A DNA stretch of 59,925 nucleotides. Source: Phoronis australis (Eukaryota > Phoronida > Phoronidae). Both the position numbers and the translations under genes were made by a program. This document shows positions 12,301 to 27,300 of the stretch, one piece after another (within the stretch, counting starts at the first letter, position 1; every line of letters begins with the position of its first letter). The notes under the pieces are model-generated. The model searched no databases and was not told where the DNA came from. It saw only the letters and a program-made list of their open reading frames with translations. The DNA is taken from assembly GCA_002633005.1 (NCBI GenBank), contig NMRA01000259.1:216870-276794 (forward strand). The letters are read 5' to 3'.

Positions 12301-15300
12301 TCAGGTGTGTACTTTGGCTTCAAATTATTGCCACAGGTGGGACGATAGAAAAACCATTGTCTGGGATATGGGTAGACATTGTCTTGGGAGATGGCTAGAA
12401 ATTTACCCATTACGTAGACGAGTACCCCCTGGGTGCAAATTACAGTCTGCACTGAGGCGTCATTTGCACACAAACATTGCTAGTTTTGATGCAGCTTTCA
12501 TTCCCAGAAACCATTGGGCAGATGACTTCATTTGCAAACTGCCAAAGATATAAAATGGATATCTCAAGCATCCCCTTTTGTCAACGTGAAAAACTAAAAA
12601 ACAAAAACAACCCCTTCAGAAGATCACTGACATTTACCAACTCCCAGAGGTATTTCTTAATATTGTTTAAACAAACAAAATGCACTCATTCAACCTAAAC
12701 ATTACCAAAGACTTTAGAAAAGACACAACACACAACGAATATAGAAATGCGAAGAAACAAGACCATATCCTGTAACTTTTACACTTCTGAGCACTGAACA
12801 TTGACATAACAGATAACAACACACACTAATATCAAAACAGAATTTAAGCTAATGGTGCCCAGACAGAAGCAGACTCTTGCAGTGCATAAACGTCGGTTAG
12901 TTCACACCGAAATGGCAAGGGCACAGAGTGACACACAATAAACAGAAAACTTAAAAGACACACAGCAAAACACGAAGGACTGGCAAAGCTGGCATGTACA
13001 TGCAAGAATTACCAGCACAAAGAGAAAGGCCCAAATGCTGTATGCAAACAATACTGTTAACATTGGACTGCTAACTTGCTGTCACCAAGCACGGAATATA
13101 AAAACTGCATTTAAGGAGAATCCCAAACCTTGTGCAAACCACTAAATTACATTTACCTGGTGTAGTTATAAAACCAAACCCCAGCTTACTTAAGATGTAG
13201 GAGGACATGCAGAGAACACTTCAATTTCTAGTGTGTTTACGTCTTACACTGTTCAAGAGTCAACTTAGTGTCGGACACGTCTGACAACCATAATGGTGCG
13301 GTGACATCATTATATCACGATTTTTGGAAGATGGAAGAGGTGATTATTGAGACAAAGATAAGATAATATCATGCTGCACTGTATCAGATCAGACAATCAA
13401 TGGCCGACACAACAGTTGCCCCCTACAACAAGTAAAAGAAAGAAGTACCTCAAAGTCCTTCACCCAGAGAAGCGTGATGTGACGAGAGGAAGAGAGAGAA
13501 AAAGATAGACGATGTTTAAAATTTAGAGTATACAATATCGACATCAGTCACACAAGCTCCTTTCCACAGTTCCAAAAGCGGAGGGGAGAGGGGTTAGCTA
13601 CCATTAATAATAGCATTCAGTTGCCTAACGGTCATAAAAATGCTGACACCTTGCCACTTTGGAGAGCTTAGGGGGTGACTCCTATTAGAAACTGCGCCAG
13701 GCCTAAATTATGAAATCTGGAATCTCTTCATAATGTTTAATGTAGGTCATTTAGGTGCAAGATATTTGTGTATTCAACATGAATATTCTTAAGACGTACT
13801 TCATGTAGTGAGAAAGAAAGTGCAAAAACAAAGGTTGCATTTGATTAGCGGGTTCCTGCAGGTCAACATGCTAGGACCTTCTAAGTTCTCAACAATCATT
13901 TCTGGTTCATCGACCAATCAAATGTCTAAGCCGGTTGACCTGGCACAACCAGCAAAGTCAGTCGAGTGCAGTCGATGACCACCACATGCAGTTAAAATTT
14001 CATCAAAACAGTCACAGAACGCATGAATGCAGTTTAGCCCAACTCAAAATCCACTCCTGTATGAGAGGCCATGATGTGGGAATTGCTTGAAATATCATGG
14101 ACAGATGCACAGAAAAGGGTTCAATTAACCTACAACAATTGCATTCTAACTACTTCTGTCACCACATGCGCTGTCCATGAGCGAATGTCTAACTGGGCTG
14201 GCCAACTGACTTTGATGACAAGGCAAAGACTGACAAAAAGGGCATGCGTTTCTTAGAAAAAAATTGCGCTCTAATTTTACATAGAATTTGTCAAGAACCA
14301 GAATTCCTGTCTCTTGGTACATTCACAATGGAAACATTTAGGGACATACAAGTATGCCAGGAAAATGTTTAAGCAGCACTGCCAAAACCTTGCTTCACAG
14401 CTGCATTTTTGCCCTGCTTAACTGGCTAAAGAAACAAAAATAGAATTAGGTCTTTTACTCTCATAACATTAGTCTCATAATATTCCTCACTGTGATAGGA
14501 TACTTATTGCATTGCCATCTACAAATCAAGAAAACATTCCAGAGTTTACTGGGGCAAAAGTCTGAATTCAATTGTTCTTTTAGGCCAGCTACATCTTTAA
14601 AAAGGAATACATAAATTCTGTACCATCATACATGATAAACCAGTTCCCCAGTTTGAATTGATAGGATTTTTCACAAAATAAAGAGAATGTGTTGAAAAGT
14701 TGAATAGCATGCAAAGAATGGAACGCCACAAAGTACAAACCATCTAAGGCGTGTTCTCGCGACTTTCAGTTAGAAATTAATTACGAGTTGACTCTGAGGC
14801 AGTGTCCCAAACTCTGTATTGCTTAGAACACGCCTTAAAGGGTGCCAGTCATTATGCATACGGAACGTAGAAAACTGCAAGCTAATGAGAAGAGAAGAGA
14901 GTCTGTTAAACGAAACTAGAGTCAGACAGGGTGGCATGCAGTTTAAAGGAGCGGATTCAATGGTTCATTTCAATCCTTGCAAATCTAATACAGTTTACTG
15001 AACAGTTCATTTTGTCATCATGTCACATGTCACATCAGTGCGTGTCTGATAACATATTAATTCCGTTTCTTTTCTTCTAGTTCAAAGATTGTGCTGTTGG
15101 TAATTGATTATTCAACTTTTCAAAATCCATCAAATTGGCTTCCCTCGGACCCAAACAGATATAGGTGAATTTTTTTCAAACTTGGCAAAAAGCAAGAAGT
15201 ATTCTAAGAGTCAATATTTGCTCATAAATTAAGGGGAGGCGAGTTGAATGCAAGCCATTTTCAAAGGAAAATCTTAGGCATTAGTTACAAACACTTTTAT

Positions 15301-18300
15301 GACAAGAACACATACTTCTTAGGCATATTACATAATCTTTAACTGTCAAAATTTAACAAATTTTTGTTTTCTGATCAGTGCTTTCGGATCAAATGGTGAC
15401 ACTTGCATGCAAAAAATCAAATAAAATTAATCAAAGAATTGCATAGAAACTGAAATGAGATGCACCTGCATTCATCAGTGTTGCCACAAATTGACGATTT
15501 TCAAGCAAGACCAGCCCTTGGGAAGTTGGGAGAGGTCGATTTGTGCGGACATGAGTCGGGGTTTAGTACAGGAATCCTAACAACTGCATTCTATCTTGAT
15601 AACTGTGTGCACAGGTAATTTAGTTTTTAGTCACTAAATATCAGTATCCGCACATGATGCAACCATTGCTAATTTTTTTTTTGAAAATAATTAATAATCT
15701 TTAATTTTTCAAATTTTAACATTTTATGGAGAAAAAACAAAAAACTAACAATCATCGCAGCAGGGTTGAAATTAAACATGACTACTCGCAGGTCTAGTTA
15801 CATCAATGACTGGTTTTCATACTTGAAATCGGAAGATTTTTTTTCTGGAATACAGAAACTTTAAGTATGAATACAGGCCGAGTTGAAATGTGCAGGAAAT
15901 TTCAACCCAGGTGAGAATAGTGACTTTAGGATCACAGTGCCGAAATTGGAGAATAAATTAAAGTGCACTCTATCTTATTTTATTTCATTCACTCCTGACC
16001 ATCAGTCTCTATCTTTAGCAACTCTTCTCACCTTGCTATTAGCGAACAACAGCCCAATACCCTCCATGCACACTTGCAGTAAGCCCCCCTCGCCTGTTTT
16101 CAGGTCCTGTACAGGGAACTCGCCGCCCAGCTCGGGACCTGAAATAAAAACGGACAGTGAAAACAACAACTACAGCAAATAGGTAATTCTTAAACAGGCG
16201 TGGAAATGTATATCGGAAGCATTTTTAAGTCTGATCAGCATGCTACCTGTGGCCACATCACGTGACCCAATATGTATAAATCTGAAAAGATTTCCCGGTA
16301 GGGGCAGAAATCTTTTCAGACTTATATTCATTAGGTCACTTGGGGTGACCAGACTTGAAGATGGCATGCTGTCTACACTTGCAAATGTTTCCAATAACAG
16401 AAAAGTGACTGCTAGAAAAATATTCCTGTGCTCGGTAGAGAGCAAAAATAATTAAAATGCATGATTTGATAGTCATTTTGGTGCTACATGGTGTCAGAAT
16501 GAGGATGGATGCACGAGGGTTGGAATAATACTCTTATGTAGAATTAAATAATAACAATAGGTGAAATATTCTTAACTGGGTGAACGGAGAAATAAGGAAA
16601 TTTATTTACTAGCTGAGGGATGAATGCAAAGCAAAGTCTAAAACCACCAGCTTGCTTCTATGTAACAATATCTCTGTAAATGGTGACAATCTCACTGTCC
16701 CAAATTCAAGAAATTCCATCAATGACAATCGATCATCCACCTCGATGACACACACTATGGGGACATAATTTTATGAACATGTGGCATTGGTAGTAAGGAA
16801 TTTTCTCCAAAATGCCAAGTCTAATTTCAGATTCTGTTTAATATACAAAATGCACTCTCAGAGAAATATGGTGAACGTCAAAAAAGCCCAAGTCCCAATG
16901 TTAAAAGTCGATTCTATTCTGGCTTGAATTTTGGTGTAAAGTTTCAAATTACGAATGTCCCAAACTGGGGAATTTTACCATACATTGCATAACACCATAA
17001 CCTTTGTCAGTTAAGATCAACCTATTTTTAAAAGGGCATGTTTACTACCAACATGTCCGTGGTAGCTGGTATTATTATTAGATGGGATAGTCTTTTTGAA
17101 GTTCTTAGCTTTGATCAGAGCTATGGAAAAATAAAATCCATAGTTTTACGATTTCATTTTAAATCACTAAATTCTTGCAGAAATCAGGGCTGGTGACTGT
17201 ACTAGCTCAGTATTGTTAAAATACTCTGCCATTTATTGAGTGGGATTTAGTTTAGTTAGCCTGCACAAGCATGAAGGGTTTCCTGGTTCAAATCCCAACT
17301 GGAGCTAATCCCACAAACCACTTTCTCCCCCGAAAATGTCTCTTCAAGACCACCCGCCTGAATTCAGCATAACTTTGCGACTCACAGGTCGCCATCTGTG
17401 CCTAAAAATAGATTTGCAATCAAACATAAAATCCTGTCACCACTAGCGATTACAGAACATGGTTCCTACCCATCTGCGATTTGATCGCAACTTTTGGATG
17501 AACCAGCTAGACAGCAACTAAATTCCTTCGCTTGGTATCAGTCGACAAACATGACATTCATTTCCGCATTCTCAAGCTTCTGATCTTCCGACAAATGCTA
17601 TTTACGCCCTCTGATTTACCGACATTTTACTTCGCAATTAAATTTATTGAGGAGAACAGCCTACAACTTGGCAGATGATTGAAAATTTAAACTACAATGA
17701 GCCAGTTTTTGAAGGAATTATAAATTGACATGGAAAGACGATAAAGATAAGGAGTCTTTTCTCAATAATATGCAACGCATATGCAACCTAATATTAAACC
17801 AGTGGCGAGATCGGGCAACAGAATTTGCATACAAGGGTTGGGAGAAGCCAGAATGTAGTGCATGGTCCGCAGAGATACCTTTATAGTAAAAGGTAATGCC
17901 TGAGGTGTTTGTGACATTATCTTGTGACATGTCAGGCCCCTAGATTATTTTTTAGGGGCCAATGGTTCCTTGGAAAAATGCTTAAGTTATGCCCTGCTTT
18001 GTGCAGCTGAAGCCCTCTAATTCGTTTTACTCGATGTTAAGATCACGACCAAAAATACTAACAGAACTGTGAGGGAATTCTGCACTAAGGACACTAAGAA
18101 TAGAAACCCAAGACTAGAAACTGAACAACTGACGTCACAGTTATGTACTTAGGCCACGCAACACTACCTTAAGTTTGTTTTGAAGGTTTTAATGTCAAGG
18201 TAATTACTTGATAACTTTGTTAGCAAGAAGCAAGCTTTTTATGAAAATTCACGAGTGACAAAGGAAAGTCAAATTTAAGTGTCATACATATGTCTATAAA

Positions 18301-21300
18301 ACAAATCAATTAGAACCACATTGCAAGAGTTTGCTTGTCAAAAACAGGGATAGGGAAAAACAACGGGTTTAATCTAAATGTATTAGAGCACTGAAGAAAG
18401 GGACTGAACAGTAACCAAATGATGATTTACTGCAATTCATCGCAAACACCAAAGGGTTCAGAAATAGAGTTTAAAGTTAGAGTATCTACCAATCACAGTT
18501 AAGAACAGGAAAATGACAACATTGACCACAGGAGACTACAGAGACGAGTTGAAGTAGCCATTACTGGTTTTTCACCCCATACTGCAAGTAATTTTCTGTA
18601 ATGAGCAGAACAGTTCCAATCACGTTGGAAGCTAGGGGAGCTCTATTACCGGTAGATCTCATGTTGACAAGTCAAAAAATGCCCTGTTATCAGCATTGTT
18701 GTATTTCAAAGTATGAAAAGAAACAAAATTCCTAGATTTTTGTTCAGAATGAACTCGTACTTAAGATTTAAAAATAGACAAGTGTGATTCACAGACTTCC
18801 ATTATCAGCGGTTTGCCCCACAATGAAATCAAACTGACAGGATCAACTTGATAAAAAAACCCAGGAAGCATGAAATGGGCTATTTAGAAATGCGACTGAA
18901 ATGCGTTTTTGAAATGATTTATTAAAATCGAAATTGCACAATACTTCATGAAAATTAAAAATAAATGGACTACAAGGCTAGACATTTGAAAGAAACCAAA
19001 ACCGAGAAAGACACATCTAAATGCAAAACGGGTGAAATTAAATTTAGCCCCAGTGCTGTCAAGAAAATGTAAGCTGAAGCAAATTTGCAAAGTTTTAGCA
19101 TCAAAAACAGGCAAGCAAGTTAATAGAAATAAACAAATCAGCTAATGGAACAGTTTATAAAAAACAGCGAAATGTTATTGAGTTACCATGTTTGCCAGTA
19201 GTTTGAGGGTGACTATGGGATGGGTTAGCTTCAAAACAAAAAAGAAAAATCAACCATTAAAAGAAACAATTCAATGAACTAGTCAAATGAAATCAGCTCA
19301 CAGATGAAAACGGGAATTTCCCTCCACCAAAAAACATAACGAGAGGCTAAGTCTGAACACTGCGGTAATCTTTACATTCAACCAATTACCTTCTCTGTGG
19401 TTTACTTAAAGTTATACTGAGCGCTGTTCAGGTATTTAATATGACCATTACCAAGCTAGGACGTCCCATTTCACACAGCGACGAGTATCAAACGTTTCAA
19501 GTTCATGTTGCAATCAATTGTAACCATTGTGAAATGTGGCAAATCAACACAACACAAATCCTCATTAGTCTGTGGTCAGAGTAGAGCTCTTGGGACAGGT
19601 GTTATGTTCAGATCATAAATTAACCACTTATGATACATCAAAGTTGGCAGTTTTTTACCAACTGACATAGCGCTCAATATGACTTTAAAGCTGCGTTTCA
19701 CCCCCATTTGACTAGTAAATGTTGAAATCTGAACCGAAGAGCTTTAAAAAATTAGCTCAACCAATTTTGAATTATTGCCGAACGAGCCAGCAACACAGTT
19801 CATTAGGCAAAGCATACATACGCCATTTTCAAATCTGCAACTTCTGAGTTGTTCAACCTCAGTAAAATCTAAAGCACGTTCTTAAATTGCTGACGGCTTC
19901 CATTTCTTGTTGGTAATGGATATAGAATCCTATCGCGGTATGGAATATTATGAGACCGACTTTGTGAGAAAAAGTTGAATTCGTTTTTCGTTTTCAAGCC
20001 AAATCAATGTTGTGAAATGCAGCTTAAAGTAAGATAATGTTAAATCAAACCCTGAACTAAGATGTCAAAAACTGTTACACCGTGTCACACACAAGCAGGA
20101 CGAGAGTACAATTCAGCTTGAAATCCAATTCTCAGATTGTTTTAAGGTAAAAAGCTATGGCGTACCATAGATTTTCTAAAGATATGTCTTGCTACAAACA
20201 CAATGAGCAGTTGGCTAACAGGACAACAGTACTATAAGTATGGTGTTCATTTTAATACACGACTGTACAAAATTTTGTGAAAGAAAGTATTTCTGACGCA
20301 TGCTTTGGGATGCATTGCGAGACCAAAATAACCTGGAACTGCCATTGCACTGTGAAAGTGACTGGTCCAAGTTGACAGGTGCAATTTCAGTAAGGCCCAT
20401 CTTCTATTTATAGTTGGTGAAACCAAATGCAGTAAGGGTCAGTATTTTGTTAATGAACAAAGGATTCACCGATTCTGGCCCACAGGAGCACACCGTAACC
20501 GAGATCTCCCCAACGGCTTTTTCATGCAATTTCCAATTTTTAGCAATTTCTTAAACCCTTACTTGCAGTTCTGTATTAACAGTATGTTCATCCAAAACTT
20601 GATAGCTTGTGAACAAAGTTTTGTGATTCACAAAAACAAACAACAAATCGTAATGTACTGTTTACAGTATGAACTGAGCGAACCAAGAGCCGGTGGTAAA
20701 ACTATTATCTATTCCTCACCCGTTGCAACCCTAATGAAAACTATCTGCCAGATTTGCTGTTGTCGTGACAACCAACCGAGGCTAGGGTGGTGGGAATTCA
20801 AACAGAGAACTACAGAGAGAGGACAAACTGGTGACAGAAAGCTGAACAAACTGGCTAACATTTCTACAGTTGTCGTGGTAACAGACAGTAGAGTCATGAC
20901 TAGCAGACATGGCAGTATACATAATACAGGGAAATATGCCATGAGAAGCTTAGCGGTCACTATTAATGTCACACTTTTTAGTTAAATTGATAAGATTAAA
21001 ATAAAGTTGCACTGTGAGTCCACTTTGTCTACGAATGTTTTGAAAAAAGTATCACACAAATATGACGCAGAAAAAATTACACCACTTGACGTTACTCCAA
21101 AATATGGGCAGGCTGTGGGAAAGTGTTTGGGGTTCATTAATATCCCAATATCTGACTCCGACTCCCTGGAAAACTAAATGATGATATTTACCCCATGAAC
21201 AGGCTAACGGAAAACATTTTCAACATCCCTGACAAGAAACTGCTGACACGGCTCTTTGCCTCCCCAATCACGTATATTATGGTCATCTGATTTCGAAAGC

Positions 21301-24300
21301 CAGATGCTTAATACACGCGTACGTAACCAGTTGCTCTAAACATTGGGACAAATGCAGACGCCTCATCAGAGGCCGCTTGTCACGGTAACACGAATAAGAC
21401 ACTGTGGGGAGACACGGGAAGCGAACTCACCGTGGGGGAGCCAACTTACCCGGAATCCTCCCATGATTCTTTGAGGCGGCCTTCTCCATGGCTTCCTTGA
21501 CACAGAAGTAGAGCTCACGGCACTAAAATGAATAGGATCCTTTGAATTACTTGTCAGAAATTAAACCAACACATCACGCTGGTAAGACCGGGAGAACTCC
21601 GTCACAGGACTACTGCCAGTGAAACTAGTCTCTATATCAGACTATTCACCAATATTGAGACAAGTTCCATTAACTTATTGCATGCATTGCAAGCCAGAGG
21701 CACTCACCTCAGTTAATGGCGGCCGCTGTTGCAAGATATGGTCATACGGCTTAACTGTAGAAACACGAGTCAAAGAATGATAAATATATATATACACTCA
21801 GGTAACACAAAAATAATGGAAGAAAATTCCGTTTCCCTAGCAACACAGCTATTCTGATGGAGATTTTGGATCATCTAGCATCCAAATCGCATTCAAAGGC
21901 TCACAAGACTCCCAAAAATTAACTTACCATCACTCATCCTTATAAACCTAGTCGTAAAATGAACGTTCATTCCACGAATCTGAAGTTTTTTATAATAAAT
22001 TAATTTATCGTGTAGGTAACCCAATCGAACAATGCGAGGACGATGTCGAGTGCCAATAAACACAATAACAATTTATTCTACGAAAACTTTTACTATACAT
22101 CTAATACAGACCAACCAGATGAAGTAAACGTCATTATGTGAATATTGACAAAATGAGGTCATTCAGAAACGAATGCATCAACGTGTGGGTGTAACATCGT
22201 TGAATTACGTACAATTAGCAATTAGGCACAACGAAGCGCAACAAACTCTTGACAAAGGGAATTAACAGCTAAGGGCAATAATTTCAAATTTCCTCGAGAC
22301 AAAAGTTAGACAGCAGTGCTATTCTACTATCTGATGATAAAAGTTACATTAATATTTTTATTATCAAATAATTCAGGTATCCAGTGCGCCAAAGTTTTGC
22401 CGATGTCAAAGTGTGTTTATTTTGAAAAGTACAGCAAGGTACCTATAACTTGAATGTAGTGAGTACTGTACAGAACTATTACTGCGTTTTCGTATAATGA
22501 AAGTAAACAATTAAATAATTATAAATAACTCAATAAAAATTAACAAAAATGTAAAAATGACATTCATTGTCTGCAGAAAGTAGGTGTAAGTCACCACTGA
22601 AGTGATTTTTAAGCCTATTAGTGAAATAAAATAAAAATTCAAAACAGTTAACCGAACACACCAAGGGCATAATGTTCCCATGTGTTAACTGTTACTAGTG
22701 TCACATGTATATCACATGACACTTCAACTATACAACAACAGGACAAGAGGTGTATTAACAAAGAAGGCAAATGGAAAATGCTGCGTCCAATTAGAAAGTC
22801 CAATGACCATAAACCCCGCTTAAACGCAGTCATGCCAAAATGAGTGCAAACGGAAATAAACCCACATTCCTTCACAAAATCAACTTCTGATTTAGATTGC
22901 TCACTGTATGAAATTGGTCTCAAATTGTTCCTTAGTCAAATTGGGGGTGATAACAGGACTTCGAGAGGACAGTTCACTACAGCTTGAGATTCACCTTTAT
23001 GCATTAAACTTGCAATGGCGTGACATTTTACATGCCAAGCATGGTTTTAAGGAATAGCAAACTGTCAGTCCTTTGACAGTCAAAAATCACTTCTCACCTG
23101 AATACCTTAGGAAAATACAACAACAATTATAACGGACCAACTGAAATTTTCGGATATAATCTGAAAATTTATGTTTCTGTTGAGGAAGGATTTTTAAAAT
23201 TATACCCGAAAACTTCAGTTGATTATTTATTGTTGTTTTATGCTAATAGTTACTTTTATATTCTGTGTTTCGTTCAAAATAGTATCCCTCTTAGGATCTG
23301 GATCACCTCATTTAGATTCAATTTTTTCCTATTAATATTTAATTTCTCACCTGAGTAAGGAACAAATTAAGCCCAATTTTATGGTGGTAAGACGTCCAAC
23401 TCAAAAGCTCACTTCTTTGTGGTGAAACGTGTAGTTTAGTGCCACTTAAAGTAAACCCAGGCAGCAACATACAAGTTGTTGTTGTAAGACGGATTGATTT
23501 GTTCAGCACAGTGTGAAGTGTATTACGACCGGCTACATATAATGGAGACTGTTACTAAAGAAAAGGTTGGTTCTGAGTTAAGTTCTAGCTACAAGTTACA
23601 CTTCGAAATCCACGAAGCTGACCCTCACAGTGGTGATAGCAAAGAAGTGAAAATGTCCTATACAAATGTACAGGCATTGATTTGGTGATCGCAGTTATTT
23701 TAAAAGAACAAAATGTTATCCAAAGATGTTAGATTCTAGTTAGCAATCTGATTGCGGCAATAAATAATAAGTCAGAGAAGGCGGCTTTGCAATAAAAACC
23801 ACGCCCAAAGAGAGGCCAAAGTTATAAATATTCATTGTGAAAGATACACGTGCCAATGACTGGACAAAATACTGAACCAATAAATCTTCTTATTTTTTTA
23901 ATGCAGTGGCAATTGAGCATTCCACGGTCCTGCTACCTGAAGATTTAGTTTTGTCATTTGACTTTCAGCTAAAAAACAGTCTACGGATGACTGTGCCCGT
24001 TTCACAAAAATCAGGATTTGACTGGAAGTCAGAGCGTCTGTCAACAACTCGAAGTCAAAACTAAGACAAAAATCCGTGAACTTGCCGACAAGACAGAAGA
24101 CAAAACGTTTTGAGAAACAAGACAAGAAATCAAATTTTGGTTCTTTGCAGTCAGATCTCTGACTTTTGGCTTTAGTCAAAAGACAAATCGAAGCTAACAG
24201 CCTATTCAAGCAACAGATCCCTAATTTTTGACATTACATTACACTACTGACCGAATGGAGTTCATTGATCGCTTCTGCGGCAAAATTGGGCATAATTGCC

Positions 24301-27300
24301 AACTTGATGCATTTTTATGATTTGGCATGACCCAACTCTTGCAGAGGGGCTTTCACAGCAGAATGTGGCAAACAAACCTTGAAAAAAAGATTGTCACAAG
24401 CTTTTAATGCGTACTATAAATTTCACGAAATAGCGTTCCAGTAGAATGGTGTCTCAGACCCAGCGCACCTGCTTCGACGCAGGATAGTGGCTGACGCGAA
24501 CAGTTATTGCTGGTCTCATTGACACTCAGACGTTGGGAGAATGCCTCAACAAAGATCTATCAGCTATAAAGATTTCTGGACCGACTTCTCTGTAGCTCAT
24601 AAATACTTTGTGACAGGTAATATCTGCTTATGTCAGAGCCTAAACGTATATTTTCTTGGTACCAAAACCGACGAGGGAAAGCCTCTAATTTGGGCAAGCC
24701 ATAATCGCTGACCAATACTGAGAACACACAAAAGTTTACGGAGGTATATGTAGCCACAGATGCGATCATTGAATAACGAATCCTTCACTGACATAACTTA
24801 GTGAAGGCTTCCATACACACAAAGTTATTTTTAAAGAATGGCGTTTGATACGCTTCAAGTCATTCGGCCAACACCGTGACCCCAATTCTCAAGAAGTAAA
24901 CGGTTCTTTGATGTCAAACAGTGTATCTTTCACGCGCTGTTGTGAAATGAGTTAAGTGAAAGAATGTCGATAAAAGACGACAAGAACCCCATGGCCTCAC
25001 CTTCCTTGTGAAAAACTGGGTCATTTGGGTATTTTCACCCTACGGCAAAGATGAATCGGCAATTGACAAAATGAGCAAGACAAGTCAGGCAAAATATAAT
25101 TTGACAGACAAACAACACAAACTGCATACAATTAAGATTAGTCGGATCCTAGAAAAATTACAAATTTGGATAACTACTTTGGGACATCATGTCAAAGAAA
25201 GGGCTTATTGGATTCATGTGCAAGTTTCAAATACTATGATCACTGTTCTGCAAAACCCTGGTAGGAATTGTTTTTTAAATGTTCCATTTTGCATGAGGGC
25301 TATCGAGAAATAGGAATTTTACAGTTTTCATGCAAAGCTATGTGAAACAAAAACGAAGCAATAATTTAGAAACTGTAACAGACCTTCGGAGATTTGATCA
25401 TGAGCGGTTACATCAAATAAAATTTGTCAAATAATCAAATGTTATTGATATCAGTTTTGTTACCAACACGCCTTTTATGCTAAATTAAACTAAAAAGACA
25501 ATCATGGTCACGTGACTGACACAATTAATGCCAGAATGTTAAAAAGTCAAAACTCAAATTCTACAGACTTTCTACTTTCAGAAAATATAAACTTTGAAGT
25601 TAAAATCCACATTTTTGTCAACAATTGGCTTAATACACAGACCTGTTGAGAATGACCTTCATAACCTTAACGCATCACAAAGATGCTACCACGGAGAGCA
25701 GACGACTATCACGAACATGAGGCTCAGTCCAAATATACAAAAAAAACGAAACTCCATCTAAGCTGTACAACATTTTCTCTTGTGTCAAACTGATCTGCAT
25801 TACAGCATCAACTCGAAACAAGCACGTTGTATCCGAATTAATGAGGAAAAATCAAGTGGAACAGAATATTAACTAAAAAGGTCTGCACAGAATGAGACAA
25901 AGTCGAGTCTACAGACATCACAACACTTTCTGCAATCATGAAGATGTAACCAGCGACACAGGTTACGCGTGTCTCAAATAATATTTACAAATGATTTTAA
26001 TGTACTTGCCATTGGCAAAAACTTTGAAATTGCTTTTCATTCAGGTCACTCAATGTAACGGTTTTAAAACTGTGATCTGTTCCATGAAAATAACTTGAGA
26101 TTAAGACAAAAATTTGGTCTTGTGCTTTCACTTTGCAACTTCTGAAAAAGGTTCATCCACGTAATTATGACTTTGCTCTTTGCTCAAGGAGGTCTAATTA
26201 TGTTTCAGAAATATTTGTGTGGAACGTAAGATTAAATTTCCGATGTAACTCTTCAGTCACTTCAATTTCATAAAACAGACCTCTAGTCTCAACTTGTTCC
26301 TTACTCAAGCCACTTCTGGGCTTCAGAAGAAGAGACAGTACAAGCGTTTCCTCATTGCTCGAGACAAGACACATAAAGTTGGCTTGGTACAACCTGCAAT
26401 TCCAAGGTCCAGAAATCACCTCTATCTGGTCTGAGTAACGAGCAAGTTGAGAACATTTTTAAAGCAATACGTAGTCTACATTTATTTAGAAGTACGTTGT
26501 TTGTTGACGGTAAACATCAACTTCAATAATATATTATATCTAGGTGTATGAAACACTCAGTACTCGGTGTGTTGTTCAAGGCTGGAAAAGACAGTCGATC
26601 ATCAGTTGACAAGCGTAATATTTACCTTCTTTGTGTAGAATTTATTGAGTTGAGTCGAGTCATTTTGCTTCCTCCACAGACAGAGTACCTTGGTCTTAGG
26701 ACAGTAGGTCATGTTAACTAGTTGGTCATACCACCACCGGTCACAGATCACACCCATGACACTGCGGAGAATGATGCAGTCGTCGCACACCTGAAACCAT
26801 TCAACAAACAAAGGACTATAGCTCAGTGCCATCAGGTAGATATGAAGTCACGCTTTGATATGTTTCACAAATAACTTAATCAGCACAATATCAAATAAAG
26901 ATCCGTTTAGGAAACGAAAAGCCGTACTTTGAGGATGTCGGTATTCAGCCGTTTCGTCCATTTCTTACGGACTTGGTTCACCATCAGGTGCGCCCTCTCT
27001 TGTTGTGGAATAAAACAATAAAGCAACAAGGAGGATTCCCTAATGTCAAGGAGAATCACATAGCAGGTCAGAGTACACCACAAGGAAATCCAAGTCCAGG
27101 TCCGTGAGAAACTGACAAAACGGCTGTACACAGGCATCCTCAAGGTGCGGATTTTTGGTTCCAAAATTGAACTTTATGTAATATTACAAAATTGATCTTT
27201 ATGTAATATTACAAAATTGATCTTTATGTAATATTACAAAATTGATCTTTATGTAACATTACCATCATTTAAATGCAACCCAGGAACGTACATAGTCTCA

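Larger units (their letters stand above)
16139..21449 (-). other. MADD: Intron between MADD exons 23 and 24
   Basis: This 5.3-kb intron contains a foldback element (16228-16378) and a SINE-like element (17212-17330). The rest is AT-rich with no recognisable gene. The plus-strand 153-codon frame at 20524-20985 has no recognised domain. Confidence 0.75.
21523..26625 (-). other. MADD: Intron between MADD exons 22 and 23
   Basis: This 5.1-kb intron contains an exon-like segment (21708-21754), a foldback repeat (23112-23241) and interspersed repeat copy c (25144-25668). No other coding block was recognised. Confidence 0.75.

Noticed and set aside
12230-12553. 107-codon plus-strand open frame
   Set aside because: No family resemblance and no supporting splice or start context; it could be a repeat remnant.
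13155-13185. Candidate for the missing small exon between exons 24 and 25
   Set aside because: There is a donor-like GTAAAT, but the residues do not match the conserved segment and the length and phase do not fit.
20524-20985. 153-codon plus-strand open frame
   Set aside because: No recognisable domain, no splice context and unremarkable composition inside an intron of MADD; likely chance.
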